Assembly (NCBI GenBank): GCA_030037395.1
Contig: JASHRJ010000115.1
Span: 1-38,070 of the forward strand
Source: Thermoplasmata archaeon
GTDB taxonomy: Archaea; Thermoplasmatota; Thermoplasmata; Lutacidiplasmatales; UBA184
Direction of reading: 5' to 3'
Length of the DNA stretch: 38,070 bases
The notes below the pieces were generated by a model. The model had not been told where the DNA came from. It worked only from the letters and a program-made list of their open reading frames with translations, and ran no database searches. A program made the position numbers and the translations under genes. Shown in pieces: positions 17,688 through 26,064 of this stretch (position 1 is the first letter of the stretch; each line of letters begins with the position of its first letter).

Positions 17688-18481
17688 TGTACCGCCACAT
17701 CCTAGTACCGGTCCAGGTCCCGGCGGAGGTCGAGCCGCTGGTGCGGTTCGCCGCGCAGCTGCTGGAGCCGGACGGCGAGATCCGGGTCCTGCACGTCATC
17801 CCCACGACGACCCTTCCCGAGGTGACCCGCGAGTGGCGCGCCTCGGTCAACCTGGTCGTGCCGGCCCACGAGATCGGCGCGGTCCTGGACGTGAAGGTCG
17901 AACCGGAGGTCCGCGCGGCGACCGACGTCCCCGGCGAGATCCTGGAGAGCGCGGAGACCCACGCCGTCGACGCGATCGTCTTCACCCTCCGCGGGGATCG
18001 TCGCAGCCACAACCCGTTCGTCGGCCACACGGCGACCGCGCTCCTGCAGCACGCGGGGGCGAACGTCCTCGTCGTGAACCGCCTCGCGCTCGCGACCGGC
18101 GCCCCGCCCCGGGTGCTCCTGCCGACGTTCGGGGCGCGCGCGGGGGCCCGGCCGCTGGCCCTGGCCGAGGAACTGTCGGTCAAGGCCGGCGGGATCCCGG
18201 TGATCACCCTGCCGCTCGGCCCGGAGACCGGGGGGCCCGAGTCGACGGACCGCACCAGCCGGGGGGTCCCGATCGTGCATCGGCCGGTGACGTTCTCCGG
18301 CTCCCTGCTCGGCCGGCGGCGGCGGTTGCCGGAGCTGATCCTCGCGGCCGCGGCCCGCGAGCGGTACGGCCTCCTCTTGGTCGGCGAGGCGCCGGTCGCC
18401 GGCGGCTCGCTTCTCACCCGGCGCTTCCTCGAGGAGCTGTTCCGCCGGGCGCCGTGCCCGGTCCTCGCCGTTCGCGCCTAG
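17687..18481 (+). CDS. UspA-like universal stress protein (tandem-domain-like), last gene of the kdp operon
   Basis: ATG overlaps the kdpC TGA; MYRHILVPVQVPAEVEPLVRFAAQLL...IRVLHVIP, HTATALLQHAGANVLVV, ERYGLLLVGEAPVAGGSLLTRRFLEELFRRAPCPVLAVRA. Confidence 0.8.
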   Translation: MYRHILVPVQVPAEVEPLVRFAAQLLEPDGEIRVLHVIPTTTLPEVTREWRASVNLVVPAHEIGAVLDVKVEPEVRAATDVPGEILESAETHAVDAIVFTLRGDRRSHNPFVGHTATALLQHAGANVLVVNRLALATGAPPRVLLPTFGARAGARPLALAEELSVKAGGIPVITLPLGPETGGPESTDRTSRGVPIVHRPVTFSGSLLGRRRRLPELILAAAARERYGLLLVGEAPVAGGSLLTRRFLEELFRRAPCPVLAVRA

Positions 18482-18496
18482 CCGGTCCGGCGTCCG

Positions 18497-19267
18497 ATGG
18501 CCACCCTTTGGTTCGTCGGCCTGGGTCTGGACGACGAGCGAGGCCTCTCGCGCCGGGCCCTCGAGGTCCTGCGCCGGTGCGAGCCGTTCGCCGAGCAGTA
18601 CACCGCGGCGGCCGCGCCGGGGGCGCTCGAGCGTCTCGCGGCGGAGCTCGGCCGGCCCATCGCGCAGCTCGGCCGGGAGCAGCTCGAGGCCGAGACCCCG
18701 GTGCTCGCGGCGCTGGCCCGCGCCCCCGAGGTCGCGCTGATCGTCGTGGGGGATCCGTTCGCGGCGACGACCCACGTCGCGCTCCGCCTGGCCGCCGAGC
18801 GGGCGGGGCACACCTGGCGGTACCTTCCGAACGCCAGCATCCTGGTCGCGGCCGCCGGCTTCCTCGGTCTGATGCCGTACCGGTTCGGCCGCACCGTCTC
18901 CCTTCCGTTCCCGGCTCCCGGGTTCGCCCCCCGATCGCCGCTCGAGCAGATCGACGGCAACCGCGCTCGGGACCTGCACACGCTGGTGCTCCTCGACCTG
19001 GAGCCGGCGCGGGGGCGATTCCTCCGGGCCGAGGAGGCGCTGGCGCAGCTCCGGGAGCTGGACCCCGACGGGCGGGTCCTCGCCGACCCCGACCTGGTCG
19101 CCGTCGCCGCCCGGGTCGGGCGGGACGATGCGGCGGGCTTCGCGGGCCCGTTCGGGGAGCTGCGCGGGGCCACCTTCGGCCCGCCGATGCACGCCGTGGT
19201 CGTACCGGCCCCCCGCCTCCACTTCGAGGAGGACGCGGCGCTGGCGGCGTTCCGCCGCCGGCCTTAG
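18497..19267 (+). CDS. dph5: Diphthine synthase
   Basis: MATLWFVGLGLDDERGLSRRALEVLRRCE, VALIVVGDPFAATTHVALRLAAERAG, NASILVAAAGFLGLMPYRFGRTVSLPF. Confidence 0.94.
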   Translation: MATLWFVGLGLDDERGLSRRALEVLRRCEPFAEQYTAAAAPGALERLAAELGRPIAQLGREQLEAETPVLAALARAPEVALIVVGDPFAATTHVALRLAAERAGHTWRYLPNASILVAAAGFLGLMPYRFGRTVSLPFPAPGFAPRSPLEQIDGNRARDLHTLVLLDLEPARGRFLRAEEALAQLRELDPDGRVLADPDLVAVAARVGRDDAAGFAGPFGELRGATFGPPMHAVVVPAPRLHFEEDAALAAFRRRP

Positions 19268-19665
19268 GGGGGCGGGGCGGCCGGGCCGCTCGACGGTGGC
19301 GGGGCGATCGCGTCGGCGAACTGCTGGATACGGAACGGACGCAACAGCAGCACGTCCGGCGCCGAGGCGCCGGACAGGAGCGGCGGCGGGCGTGACGCCG
19401 GGTAGACGAGGATCACCCGGACCCCCGGCGCCGCGGTCCGCGCCCGGCCGACCAGGTCGATCGCGCTTCCCTCCTCCAGGTGCGAGTCCACGACCACGAG
19501 CGTCGGGCGCCGCTCCGCGAGGAGCCGCAGCGCGTGCGTGACCCCCGTCGCCTCGCCGTCGACCCGGACCCGATGGAGCTGGAGCAGGCCCCGGAGCAGG
19601 ATCCGCATCTCGTCGTCGGCGGCGACGACGAGCGCCACCGGTGCGGTGCCGTCGGCCGGCGTCAC
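19264..19665 (-). CDS. Stand-alone receiver (CheY-like) domain protein, atypical
   Basis: 133 aa; ALVVAADDEMRILLRGLL, phospho-acceptor-like VVVDSHLEEGSAIDLV, RPF in place of the canonical KPF. Confidence 0.7.
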   Translation of the reverse strand: MTPADGTAPVALVVAADDEMRILLRGLLQLHRVRVDGEATGVTHALRLLAERRPTLVVVDSHLEEGSAIDLVGRARTAAPGVRVILVYPASRPPPLLSGASAPDVLLLRPFRIQQFADAIAPPPSSGPAAPPP

Positions 19666-19740
19666 GCGGGGTTCCCGTTGCTCCCGAGCGGGCCGTCCCG
19701 GCGGCCCGCGTTCGCGAACGCCGAAGAGACCGCCGACCCG

Positions 19741-21315
19741 CTATTTGGACTCGCGGTCCGGAGGGGGCCCCTCCGGCGCTACGACACCCCAGTCGGCGAC
19801 TCCCGCCGCCCGCAGGAGCGCGTCCAAGGCCCCGTGGTAGCCGGCGGCCGGGGCGCGCAGCAGCTCGCGGACCCGCGGCTCGAGGGCCTGGCCGAACTCC
19901 TTCTCGGTGGGCGTGAACTGCCAGGCATGTGCCGCGCCCCGCCCCAGGGCGAGGAGGATCCCGAAGCCGAGGCCCCGCACCTTCCCCTCGCGGGGCAGGG
20001 TCTGCAGGGCCGCACGCTCGGCGCCCCCCTCGCCATGGGTCCGGTAGACCCGAGCCACCCGGTCGACGTACGCCGCCTCCGGTACGAGCCGGGCGTAGTG
20101 CGGCAGGGTTTCCAAGAGCTCGCGTTCCTCGCTCCGACGCTGCAGGCGCTTGAGGATCTCGGCGACACGGCCGGGAGCGCCCCGGGCCTCGTCGACCAAG
20201 CGGCGCGCCTCGGCGGGATCCGGCACGATCGCACGGACGATCGCCTCGGCGTGCGCGCCCCACAGCCGCTCCAGCGCGCGGCTGGCGGCCGGCTCGTCGA
20301 CCTCGAAGGCTCCCGCCTCCTCCGCGAGGACGCCGGCGAGGGCGCGCCGCTCGACCGGGGACGGATGTAAGGCGTCCAGGAACGCCTCCAGATCCGAGCC
20401 GTAGCATACCCCTCCCGCCACGAACGTCGGGCGCGGGGTCCGCTCGAGCCGGGGCGCGAGCTCCTCCAGGTAGCCGGCGAGCAGGGGTCCGTCCGCCAGC
20501 CTCCCGAGCACGTACCGCTTTCGCAGCGCGCGGGCCGGCGGCGGGAGCCCCTGATGGACGCACTCCGCGCCGCCGCGGCAGTCGACGTTCAACGACGCCG
20601 CGACCGGGAACGCCGCCTCGGGATCCGGCACCGCGGCCCCGCCGGAGATGCTCGAGAGGAGGTGCCGGTCGTCCTTCGCGCACCGTCGGCAGACCCGGAA
20701 GGCGAGGTCGGCGCCGGGCCAACCGACCTCGAGGAACGGCCGCGGCTCGCCGGCCGTGAGGTGCGAGCAGAGGTAGACCCGGTGGCTCGCGTCCGGCAGC
20801 AGCCGGTACGGCAGGTCGGCGATCCGCTCGGCGACGAACTCGGCGGGCGGTTGCTCGGACCGACCGGTGCACCAGAGCTCGCGGCGGGTCGCGTAGAAGT
20901 GGAACCCCTTCCTCGCCCAGGCAAGGTAGCCGAGCAGCAGCCGCTCGGGATCGTCCGACTGCTGTACCGCGACCTCGGCCTCGCGGTCGGTCGCGGCGAG
21001 CGGGGCGTACGACACCTCGCCCCCGGCGGTCGGGAACGCCACGACCACCGGAGGGCTCGGGTCGAGGGCGTACTTCAGCAGACCCGCGTACGCTCGGGCG
21101 AGCGGCTCGCCCCAGCGGGCGAGGCGGCCGAGACGTCGGTCGTCCTCCGAGGCCTCCCGCACCTCCTCGAGCTCGGTCCGCAGCCGGTCGAACCGGTCCC
21201 GTGGACAGTCCGGGGTGAGGCGCGGGAGCAGCGCGTCCACGCTCTGGCGGAGCGCCTTCGCGCGCGCGAGGAGATCGGCCTCGCGGACCCCGGAACCCTT
21301 GCGGATGCGCGGCAC
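19741..21315 (-). CDS. Uncharacterised protein with a possible Cys-rich metal-binding segment
   Basis: 524 aa ORF with strong coding character; FRVCRRCAKDD...NVDCRGGAECVHQG; TATA-like aaatatgtag about 26-35 nt upstream of the ATG. Confidence 0.75.
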   Translation of the reverse strand: MPRIRKGSGVREADLLARAKALRQSVDALLPRLTPDCPRDRFDRLRTELEEVREASEDDRRLGRLARWGEPLARAYAGLLKYALDPSPPVVVAFPTAGGEVSYAPLAATDREAEVAVQQSDDPERLLLGYLAWARKGFHFYATRRELWCTGRSEQPPAEFVAERIADLPYRLLPDASHRVYLCSHLTAGEPRPFLEVGWPGADLAFRVCRRCAKDDRHLLSSISGGAAVPDPEAAFPVAASLNVDCRGGAECVHQGLPPPARALRKRYVLGRLADGPLLAGYLEELAPRLERTPRPTFVAGGVCYGSDLEAFLDALHPSPVERRALAGVLAEEAGAFEVDEPAASRALERLWGAHAEAIVRAIVPDPAEARRLVDEARGAPGRVAEILKRLQRRSEERELLETLPHYARLVPEAAYVDRVARVYRTHGEGGAERAALQTLPREGKVRGLGFGILLALGRGAAHAWQFTPTEKEFGQALEPRVRELLRAPAAGYHGALDALLRAAGVADWGVVAPEGPPPDRESK

Positions 21316-21365
21316 GGCCGCGCGGCCGAGCGAACCCGTCTACATATTTCCGGGGGTCCGGGCCG

Positions 21366-21929
21366 TCAGCGGCGGCAGGCGTCGAGGAAGCGCCGGAAGA
21401 TCTCCCGGCCGCCCTCGGTGTGCTCGACCTCCGGGTGGAACTGGACCCCCCAGATCGGCCGGTCCGGCGCGGACATCGCCTCGACGCGGCAGGCGGGGGA
21501 GTGCGCCAGCACCGTCCAGCCCTGGGGCGGGGTGGCCACCTGATCGTTGTGGCTCGCCCAGACCCGCAGGGTGCGGGGCAGTCCGGCAAAGAGGCGGTCC
21601 TCCGGCCGGTCGATGGTGAGCTCGACCGATCCGAACTCGGGGGCCCCCCGCTCGACACGGCCGCCGAAGTGCCGGGCGAGGAACTGATGCCCCACGCAGA
21701 TGGCGAGGACCGGCACCTCCACCGTGTCGATCCAGCGGTCGACCTTCCCGAGGGGAGCGGCGCTGCCGTCGAGGCTCAGCGCCCCGCCCGAGAGGACGAC
21801 CCCGTCGGCGTCGAACTCCGCCCACGGCGTGGTGTTCGGGACGATCCGGCTCTCCGCGCCGAGCTCGCGCAGCACCCTCCACTCGCGGTGGGTCCACTGG
21901 CCGCCGTTGTCGACGACGGGGATCTTCAT
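21366..21929 (-). CDS. guaAA: GMP synthase glutamine amidotransferase subunit
   Basis: MKIPVVDNGGQWTHREWRVLRELGAES; nucleophile elbow VLAICVGHQFLARHFGG; GVQFHPEVEHTEGG; ATGA overlap with the upstream gene. Confidence 0.9.
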   Translation of the reverse strand: MKIPVVDNGGQWTHREWRVLRELGAESRIVPNTTPWAEFDADGVVLSGGALSLDGSAAPLGKVDRWIDTVEVPVLAICVGHQFLARHFGGRVERGAPEFGSVELTIDRPEDRLFAGLPRTLRVWASHNDQVATPPQGWTVLAHSPACRVEAMSAPDRPIWGVQFHPEVEHTEGGREIFRRFLDACRR

Positions 21930-22285
21930 CGGGCGCCCCGACCCTCCCCGCCGGGCCCCCTCGGAGGGGACCCCGATCGGTCGCGGAGGTCGTCGACCGA
22001 CTTGCGGAGCTCCCGGATCTCCGCCCCCATCCGCAACATCTCCTCCTCGAACGGGGTGAACTCCCGGGGGCCGAGGAGCCGAGCGGAGACGTAGATCCCG
22101 ACGAAGATCGCGCCGATGATCGCCACGATCGTGGTGAAGACGAGCGAGACGACCAGCGAGATCGGGTCGCCGAGCGCGGCCGAGACCGGGGACGTGAACA
22201 GGTGCGTCACCTCGGCGAGCTCGAGGACCACCAGCGCCACGACGACGATGCTCCACAGGACGAGCACCGCGCGGCCGGGCCTCAC
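21926..22285 (-). CDS. Small membrane protein, two TM plus C-terminal coiled coil
   Basis: GTG start overlapping upstream TGA; VLVLWSIVVVALVVLEL and ISLVVSLVFTTIVAIIGAIFVGIYV, then EFTPFEEEMLRMGAEIRELRKSVDDLRDR. Confidence 0.72.
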   Translation of the reverse strand: MRPGRAVLVLWSIVVVALVVLELAEVTHLFTSPVSAALGDPISLVVSLVFTTIVAIIGAIFVGIYVSARLLGPREFTPFEEEMLRMGAEIRELRKSVDDLRDRSGSPPRGPGGEGRGAR

Positions 22286-22857
22286 GGGGGCCCTCCCGAT
22301 CCGTAGTTGACCAGCAGGAGCGACAGCGGAAGATCGGCGACCGACCACGTGTGCGGCGGGTTCTCCCCCGGCGTGTACGGGCAGCTGGCGAGCTCGAGGC
22401 TCTCGTCCGAGAGGTTCTCGTTGACCAGGCCGAAGGCGATCTCCCCCGCGTAGACGGTCCGAACGCCGCCCTGGTCGTAGATCGCCGTCGCGTTCAGGAC
22501 GACCGCGGTGGCGTTCGTGCCGACGTTCATCTCGAGGAGGTCGGTCTCGTTCGTGATCGTCCAGTTGAGCGGGGTCGTCGGGCAGCCGCCGCTCCACACG
22601 AACCCGGTGCCGAGCCCGACGCGGATCTCCGAGTACGCCACGTCGGATCCAACCGCGTGGACGTAGAACTTGGTGGTCGGCCCTCCGATCACCCGGTAGA
22701 CGGTAAGCTCGGCGTGGGCCGCGAGCGGCGAGGGACCGCTCGCCAGCAGGACCGGGGTGAAGACGATCAGGGCCACCAGGATCGCCGCCGCGCCCACGAA
22801 CGGCAGCGGAGCCACTCGGCCGAGCCGGCCGCCGGGTACCGGGCGCCGGGCGCTCAC
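22282..22857 (-). CDS. Secreted or membrane-anchored ectodomain protein with multiple N-glycosylation sequons
   Basis: GTG start overlapping the ubiX stop; signal/TM PLPFVGAAAILVALIVFTPVLLASG; sequons NWT, NET, NAT, NAT, NLS. Confidence 0.72.
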   Translation of the reverse strand: MSARRPVPGGRLGRVAPLPFVGAAAILVALIVFTPVLLASGPSPLAAHAELTVYRVIGGPTTKFYVHAVGSDVAYSEIRVGLGTGFVWSGGCPTTPLNWTITNETDLLEMNVGTNATAVVLNATAIYDQGGVRTVYAGEIAFGLVNENLSDESLELASCPYTPGENPPHTWSVADLPLSLLLVNYGSGGPP

Positions 22858-23429
22858 CCGGCCCCCTCCTTCCAGCCCCGGTACAGGGTGTGCGCGACCC
22901 CCAGGTGGTCGAGCACCTTGCCGGCGAGGTAGTTCGTCACGTCGTCGATGCTCCGGGGCTTCAGGTAGTACGCCGGGGCCGCCGCCAGGACCACCACCCC
23001 GAGCTCGCTGAGGGTGGCCAGTTGCCGCAGGAGGATCGTCGGCATCGGGGTCTCCCGAGGTACGAGCACGAGGGTCCGCCGCTCCTTGAGGTGCACGTGC
23101 GCGGCCCGGGTCAGGAGGGTGTCGGCGAGCCCGAGCGAGATCTTCGCGGCGGTCGACGCCGAGCACGGCACGACGACCATCCCCCGGGTGGGCCGCGAAC
23201 CGCTGGCGATCGGCGCGCCGAGGTCGTCGTCTCCGTAGACCGTGTCCGCGAAGCGTGCCAGGGCTGCCGGCTCGAGGCCCGCCTCCTCGCGGAGCACCTC
23301 GAGCCCCGCCCGCGAGGCGACGAGCGCGACCGGCCGACCGGCCGCGCGCAACCCCTCGAGCACCTTGACCGCGATCGGGGCCCCGCTCGCCCCCGAGACT
23401 CCGACGACGAACGGCCCGTCCTCCTGCAC
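22854..23429 (-). CDS. ubiX: UbiX/Pad1-type flavin prenyltransferase
   Basis: FVVGVSGASGAPIAVKVLEGL, VVPCSASTAAKISLGLADTLLTRAAHVHLKERRTLVLVPRETPMPTILLRQLATLSELGVVVLAAAPAYYLKPRSIDDVTNYLAGKVLDHLG; GTG start. Confidence 0.94.
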   Translation of the reverse strand: MQEDGPFVVGVSGASGAPIAVKVLEGLRAAGRPVALVASRAGLEVLREEAGLEPAALARFADTVYGDDDLGAPIASGSRPTRGMVVVPCSASTAAKISLGLADTLLTRAAHVHLKERRTLVLVPRETPMPTILLRQLATLSELGVVVLAAAPAYYLKPRSIDDVTNYLAGKVLDHLGVAHTLYRGWKEGAG

Positions 23430-23472
23430 CGCGGTTCCCCGGGGGTTAAATCGGACGAGCGACTTCGCCGTT

Positions 23473-24660
23473 ATGACGGTTCGCGGGGCGGGAGGCGTGG
23501 GGCAGCGGGCGGCGGTCGTGGGGGCGGGGCACAGTCGGTTCGGGGCCGTGCCCGAGGGGCCCCGGGCGCTGCTGAGGACCGCGCTGGAAGGGGCGTTGGC
23601 GAGCGTCGATCGCGGGCTGGACCGCCGCACGATCGAGCGCGGGTACCTTGCCACCCTCGGCTTCGGCGGCTGGCAGATCGGCAACGCCTCCGCCGTCGTC
23701 GCAGAGGAGCTCCGGTGCCCCGGCCTGCCGACGGTCCGGATCGAGAACGCCTGCGCCTCCGGCGGCTTCGCGGTCCAGGAGGCGGCGCGGGCGATCGGCT
23801 CGGGGGCCGCCGACCTGGCGATCGTGGCGGGGCTCGAGAAGATGACCGACGTCTCCTCCGCGCGGCGGCGGTACTGGCTCGGCGTCAGCGGCGACACCGA
23901 GTGGGAGCGCCAGGCCGGCCTCACGTTCGCCGGGGTCTACGGGCTGATCGCCTCCCAGTACCTCGCCCGGTACCGCGTGCCGCCCGAGGCGCTCGCGGCG
24001 GTCGCCGTCAAGGCCCACGAGAACGGCGCGCTGAACCCGAACGCGCACTTCCAAAAGCGGATCTCGCGGGAGCAGGCCGCCGCCGGTCCGAAGGTGGCCG
24101 ACCCGCTGGGGCTCTACGACTGCTGTCCCGTCAGCGACGGCGCGGCGGCCGTCCTGCTCGCCTCCGAGGCCACGGCGCGCCGCTACACCGACACGCCGGT
24201 CTTCGTGGACGGGGCCGGAGCGTCGTCCGACTTCCTCGCCGTGCAGGAACGCCCGGACCTCCTTGGGTTCGCGGCGAGCCGCCGCGCCGCCGCGGCGGCG
24301 TACCGTGCCGCCGGCTGCCGTCCCGCCGACGTGTCGCTCGTCGAGGCGCACGACTGCTTCACCATCGCGGAGCTGCTCGCCCTCGAGGACCTCGGCCTCG
24401 CGCCCCCCGGCGCCGCCGGCGCGATGACCCTCGCCGGGGCGACGCGCCGGGACGGTGCCCTCCCCGTCAACCCGGACGGCGGGCTCAAGGCGAAGGGGCA
24501 CCCGATCGGGGCGACCGGGGTCTCCCAGATCTACGAGATATTCCAACAGCTCCGCGGTCACGCCGGCCCCCGGCAGGTCCCGAACGCGCGGCGCGCCGTC
24601 GCGCACAACGTGGGCGGCGCCGGCGCCACGGCAGCCGTCACGATCCTCTCCGTGGGGTGA
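23473..24660 (+). CDS. SCP2-type thiolase / archaeal acetyl-CoA C-acetyltransferase
   Basis: Nucleophile IENACASGGFAVQEA; VEAHDCFTIAELLALEDLGL; NPDGGLKAKGHPIGATGVSQIYEIFQQLRG; AHNVGGAGATAAVTIL. Confidence 0.92.
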   Translation: MTVRGAGGVGQRAAVVGAGHSRFGAVPEGPRALLRTALEGALASVDRGLDRRTIERGYLATLGFGGWQIGNASAVVAEELRCPGLPTVRIENACASGGFAVQEAARAIGSGAADLAIVAGLEKMTDVSSARRRYWLGVSGDTEWERQAGLTFAGVYGLIASQYLARYRVPPEALAAVAVKAHENGALNPNAHFQKRISREQAAAGPKVADPLGLYDCCPVSDGAAAVLLASEATARRYTDTPVFVDGAGASSDFLAVQERPDLLGFAASRRAAAAAYRAAGCRPADVSLVEAHDCFTIAELLALEDLGLAPPGAAGAMTLAGATRRDGALPVNPDGGLKAKGHPIGATGVSQIYEIFQQLRGHAGPRQVPNARRAVAHNVGGAGATAAVTILSVG

Positions 24661-24663
24661 ACG

Positions 24664-25701
24664 ATGGCCCGGGGGATCGTGCGCGCCGGGGTCTACCTAC
24701 CGGCGTTCACCGACGGCCGCCGGCGGGTGAGGGGGCCGGACGAGGACGACTTCACGCTCGCCGCGACCGCGCTCGAGCGGGCCGTCGGCCTCGGCGCCGG
24801 TCCCGCGAACGAGGCGGCGCTGCTCCCGGTCGGCTTCGCGGTCCCGCCGGAGCTTCCGATCTTCGCGCGCCTCCTCGGTACTTCGCTGCGGCTGGACGAT
24901 GCGAGCGGGCGTCCGGGGGGCCTCGCGGCGGCGATCGCCGACGCGAGCCGCCGTCGGGGGCCGGCATGGGTCGTGGTCGTTGCTTCCGACCGGGACCGTT
25001 CCGCGGTCGGGCCCCCCGGCGAGGGCGCGGTCGCCATTCTCTTCGACGACGAGGGCGCGGTCGCCGCCCCGGAACCCGACGGGGCCACCCCGGCGCCCGG
25101 GGCCGCGGAGGGTGGCCTCGGCGCCGCCCTCGCTTACCTGAGCTCCGTCCGCCGCGACGCGGTCGGAGCTCGCGCCCGGCCGGATCCCACGTTGGGTCGG
25201 CCGGTGCCGGGGGCGCCCGCCGACGATCGCCCGCCGCCGCCGTCGGTCTCCCAGGGCGCGTTCGTCCCCGCGCCTCGGTATGCCGAGAGCCAGCCGAGCC
25301 GCTGGAGGTTCGTCGCCGAGCGATGCGCCGCCTGCGGCCTCCGGACCTTTCCGGCCCGGGGAAGGTGCCCCTCGTGCGGCGCAGCCGAGGGCCTGCGGCG
25401 CGAGTCGCTGCCGACGGAGGGGGGTCAGGTGGTCGCCGCCACGTGGATCGCCCCGGGCGGCCAACCGACAGAGTTCGACGCCCAGGTGGAGGGCAGCGGA
25501 CCGTACGGGGTCGTGCTCGCGGAGATCGCGCCGGACGCTCGCGTCACCCTGATGGTCGCCGACGCAGGGCGCGACGAGATCGCCGTCGGTTGCCGGGTCG
25601 ATACGGTGCTGCGGCGGCTCTACCCCATCGAGGGTGCCTGGCGGTATGGGCGCAAGGCGGTGCCTGCGACGGCGGCGGGGGCGAGCGCGCCGATTCGCTA
25701 G
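24664..25701 (+). CDS. Degenerate HMG-CoA-synthase-like domain fused to a DUF35 (rubredoxin-like Zn ribbon + OB fold) domain
   Basis: N-term GIVRAGVYLPAFTDGRR...DEDDFTLAATALERAV resembles archaeal HMGCS N-terminus; C-term ERCAACGLRTFPARGRCPSCGAAEGLRRESLP...GPYGVVLAEIAPDARVTLMV is a DUF35 pattern; 3 nt after the thiolase stop. Confidence 0.78.
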   Translation: MARGIVRAGVYLPAFTDGRRRVRGPDEDDFTLAATALERAVGLGAGPANEAALLPVGFAVPPELPIFARLLGTSLRLDDASGRPGGLAAAIADASRRRGPAWVVVVASDRDRSAVGPPGEGAVAILFDDEGAVAAPEPDGATPAPGAAEGGLGAALAYLSSVRRDAVGARARPDPTLGRPVPGAPADDRPPPPSVSQGAFVPAPRYAESQPSRWRFVAERCAACGLRTFPARGRCPSCGAAEGLRRESLPTEGGQVVAATWIAPGGQPTEFDAQVEGSGPYGVVLAEIAPDARVTLMVADAGRDEIAVGCRVDTVLRRLYPIEGAWRYGRKAVPATAAGASAPIR

Positions 25702-25913
25702 GCGAACCCCGGGAGGTCTCGGGACGTGCCCGGATCGCCCTTGCGAACGTACGGCTCGGAGGCGATGCCGAGATGCGTCGCGAGCGTTCGGAACGTTGTC
25801 ACGAGCTCGGAGATGGCGGCCGCCATCTCGCGCTGCTCGGCGCGCATGCGTTGCAACTCCTCGCGGATCGCCTGAAGCTCGACCTGCCATGGGTCCGGTT
25901 GCTGGAGCGACAT
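25698..25913 (-). CDS. Small coiled-coil protein
   Basis: 71 aa MSLQQPDPWQVELQAIREELQRMRAEQREMAAAISELVTTFRTLATHLG...; TATA-like taatctatc on the minus strand about 30 nt upstream. Confidence 0.6.
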   Translation of the reverse strand: MSLQQPDPWQVELQAIREELQRMRAEQREMAAAISELVTTFRTLATHLGIASEPYVRKGDPGTSRDLPGFA

Positions 25914-26007
25914 GATGCCAGAGCAACCTGAGCCGGCCGCGATAGATTACTGCCCCGTCGGCTTCGCTCGCCCCGCGTACGCTCCGCGAAGGGGGTCAAC
26001 GAGCCCC

Positions 26008-26025
26008 CGCGGCACCGGTGCCGCG
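26008..26025. repeat. Perfect 18-bp palindrome CGCGGCACCGGTGCCGCG
   Basis: Read directly in the divergent intergenic region between the small coiled-coil gene and padR. Confidence 0.85.
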
Positions 26026-26036
26026 CAAACCTAATC

Positions 26037-26064
26037 TACCGATATCAGTATTTCGATATCGGTA
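26037..26064. promoter_or_regulatory. Perfect inverted repeat TACCGATATC-8 nt-GATATCGGTA at the padR promoter, putative operator
   Basis: 10-bp arms 26037-26046 and 26055-26064, ending 5 nt before the padR ATG. Confidence 0.8.
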
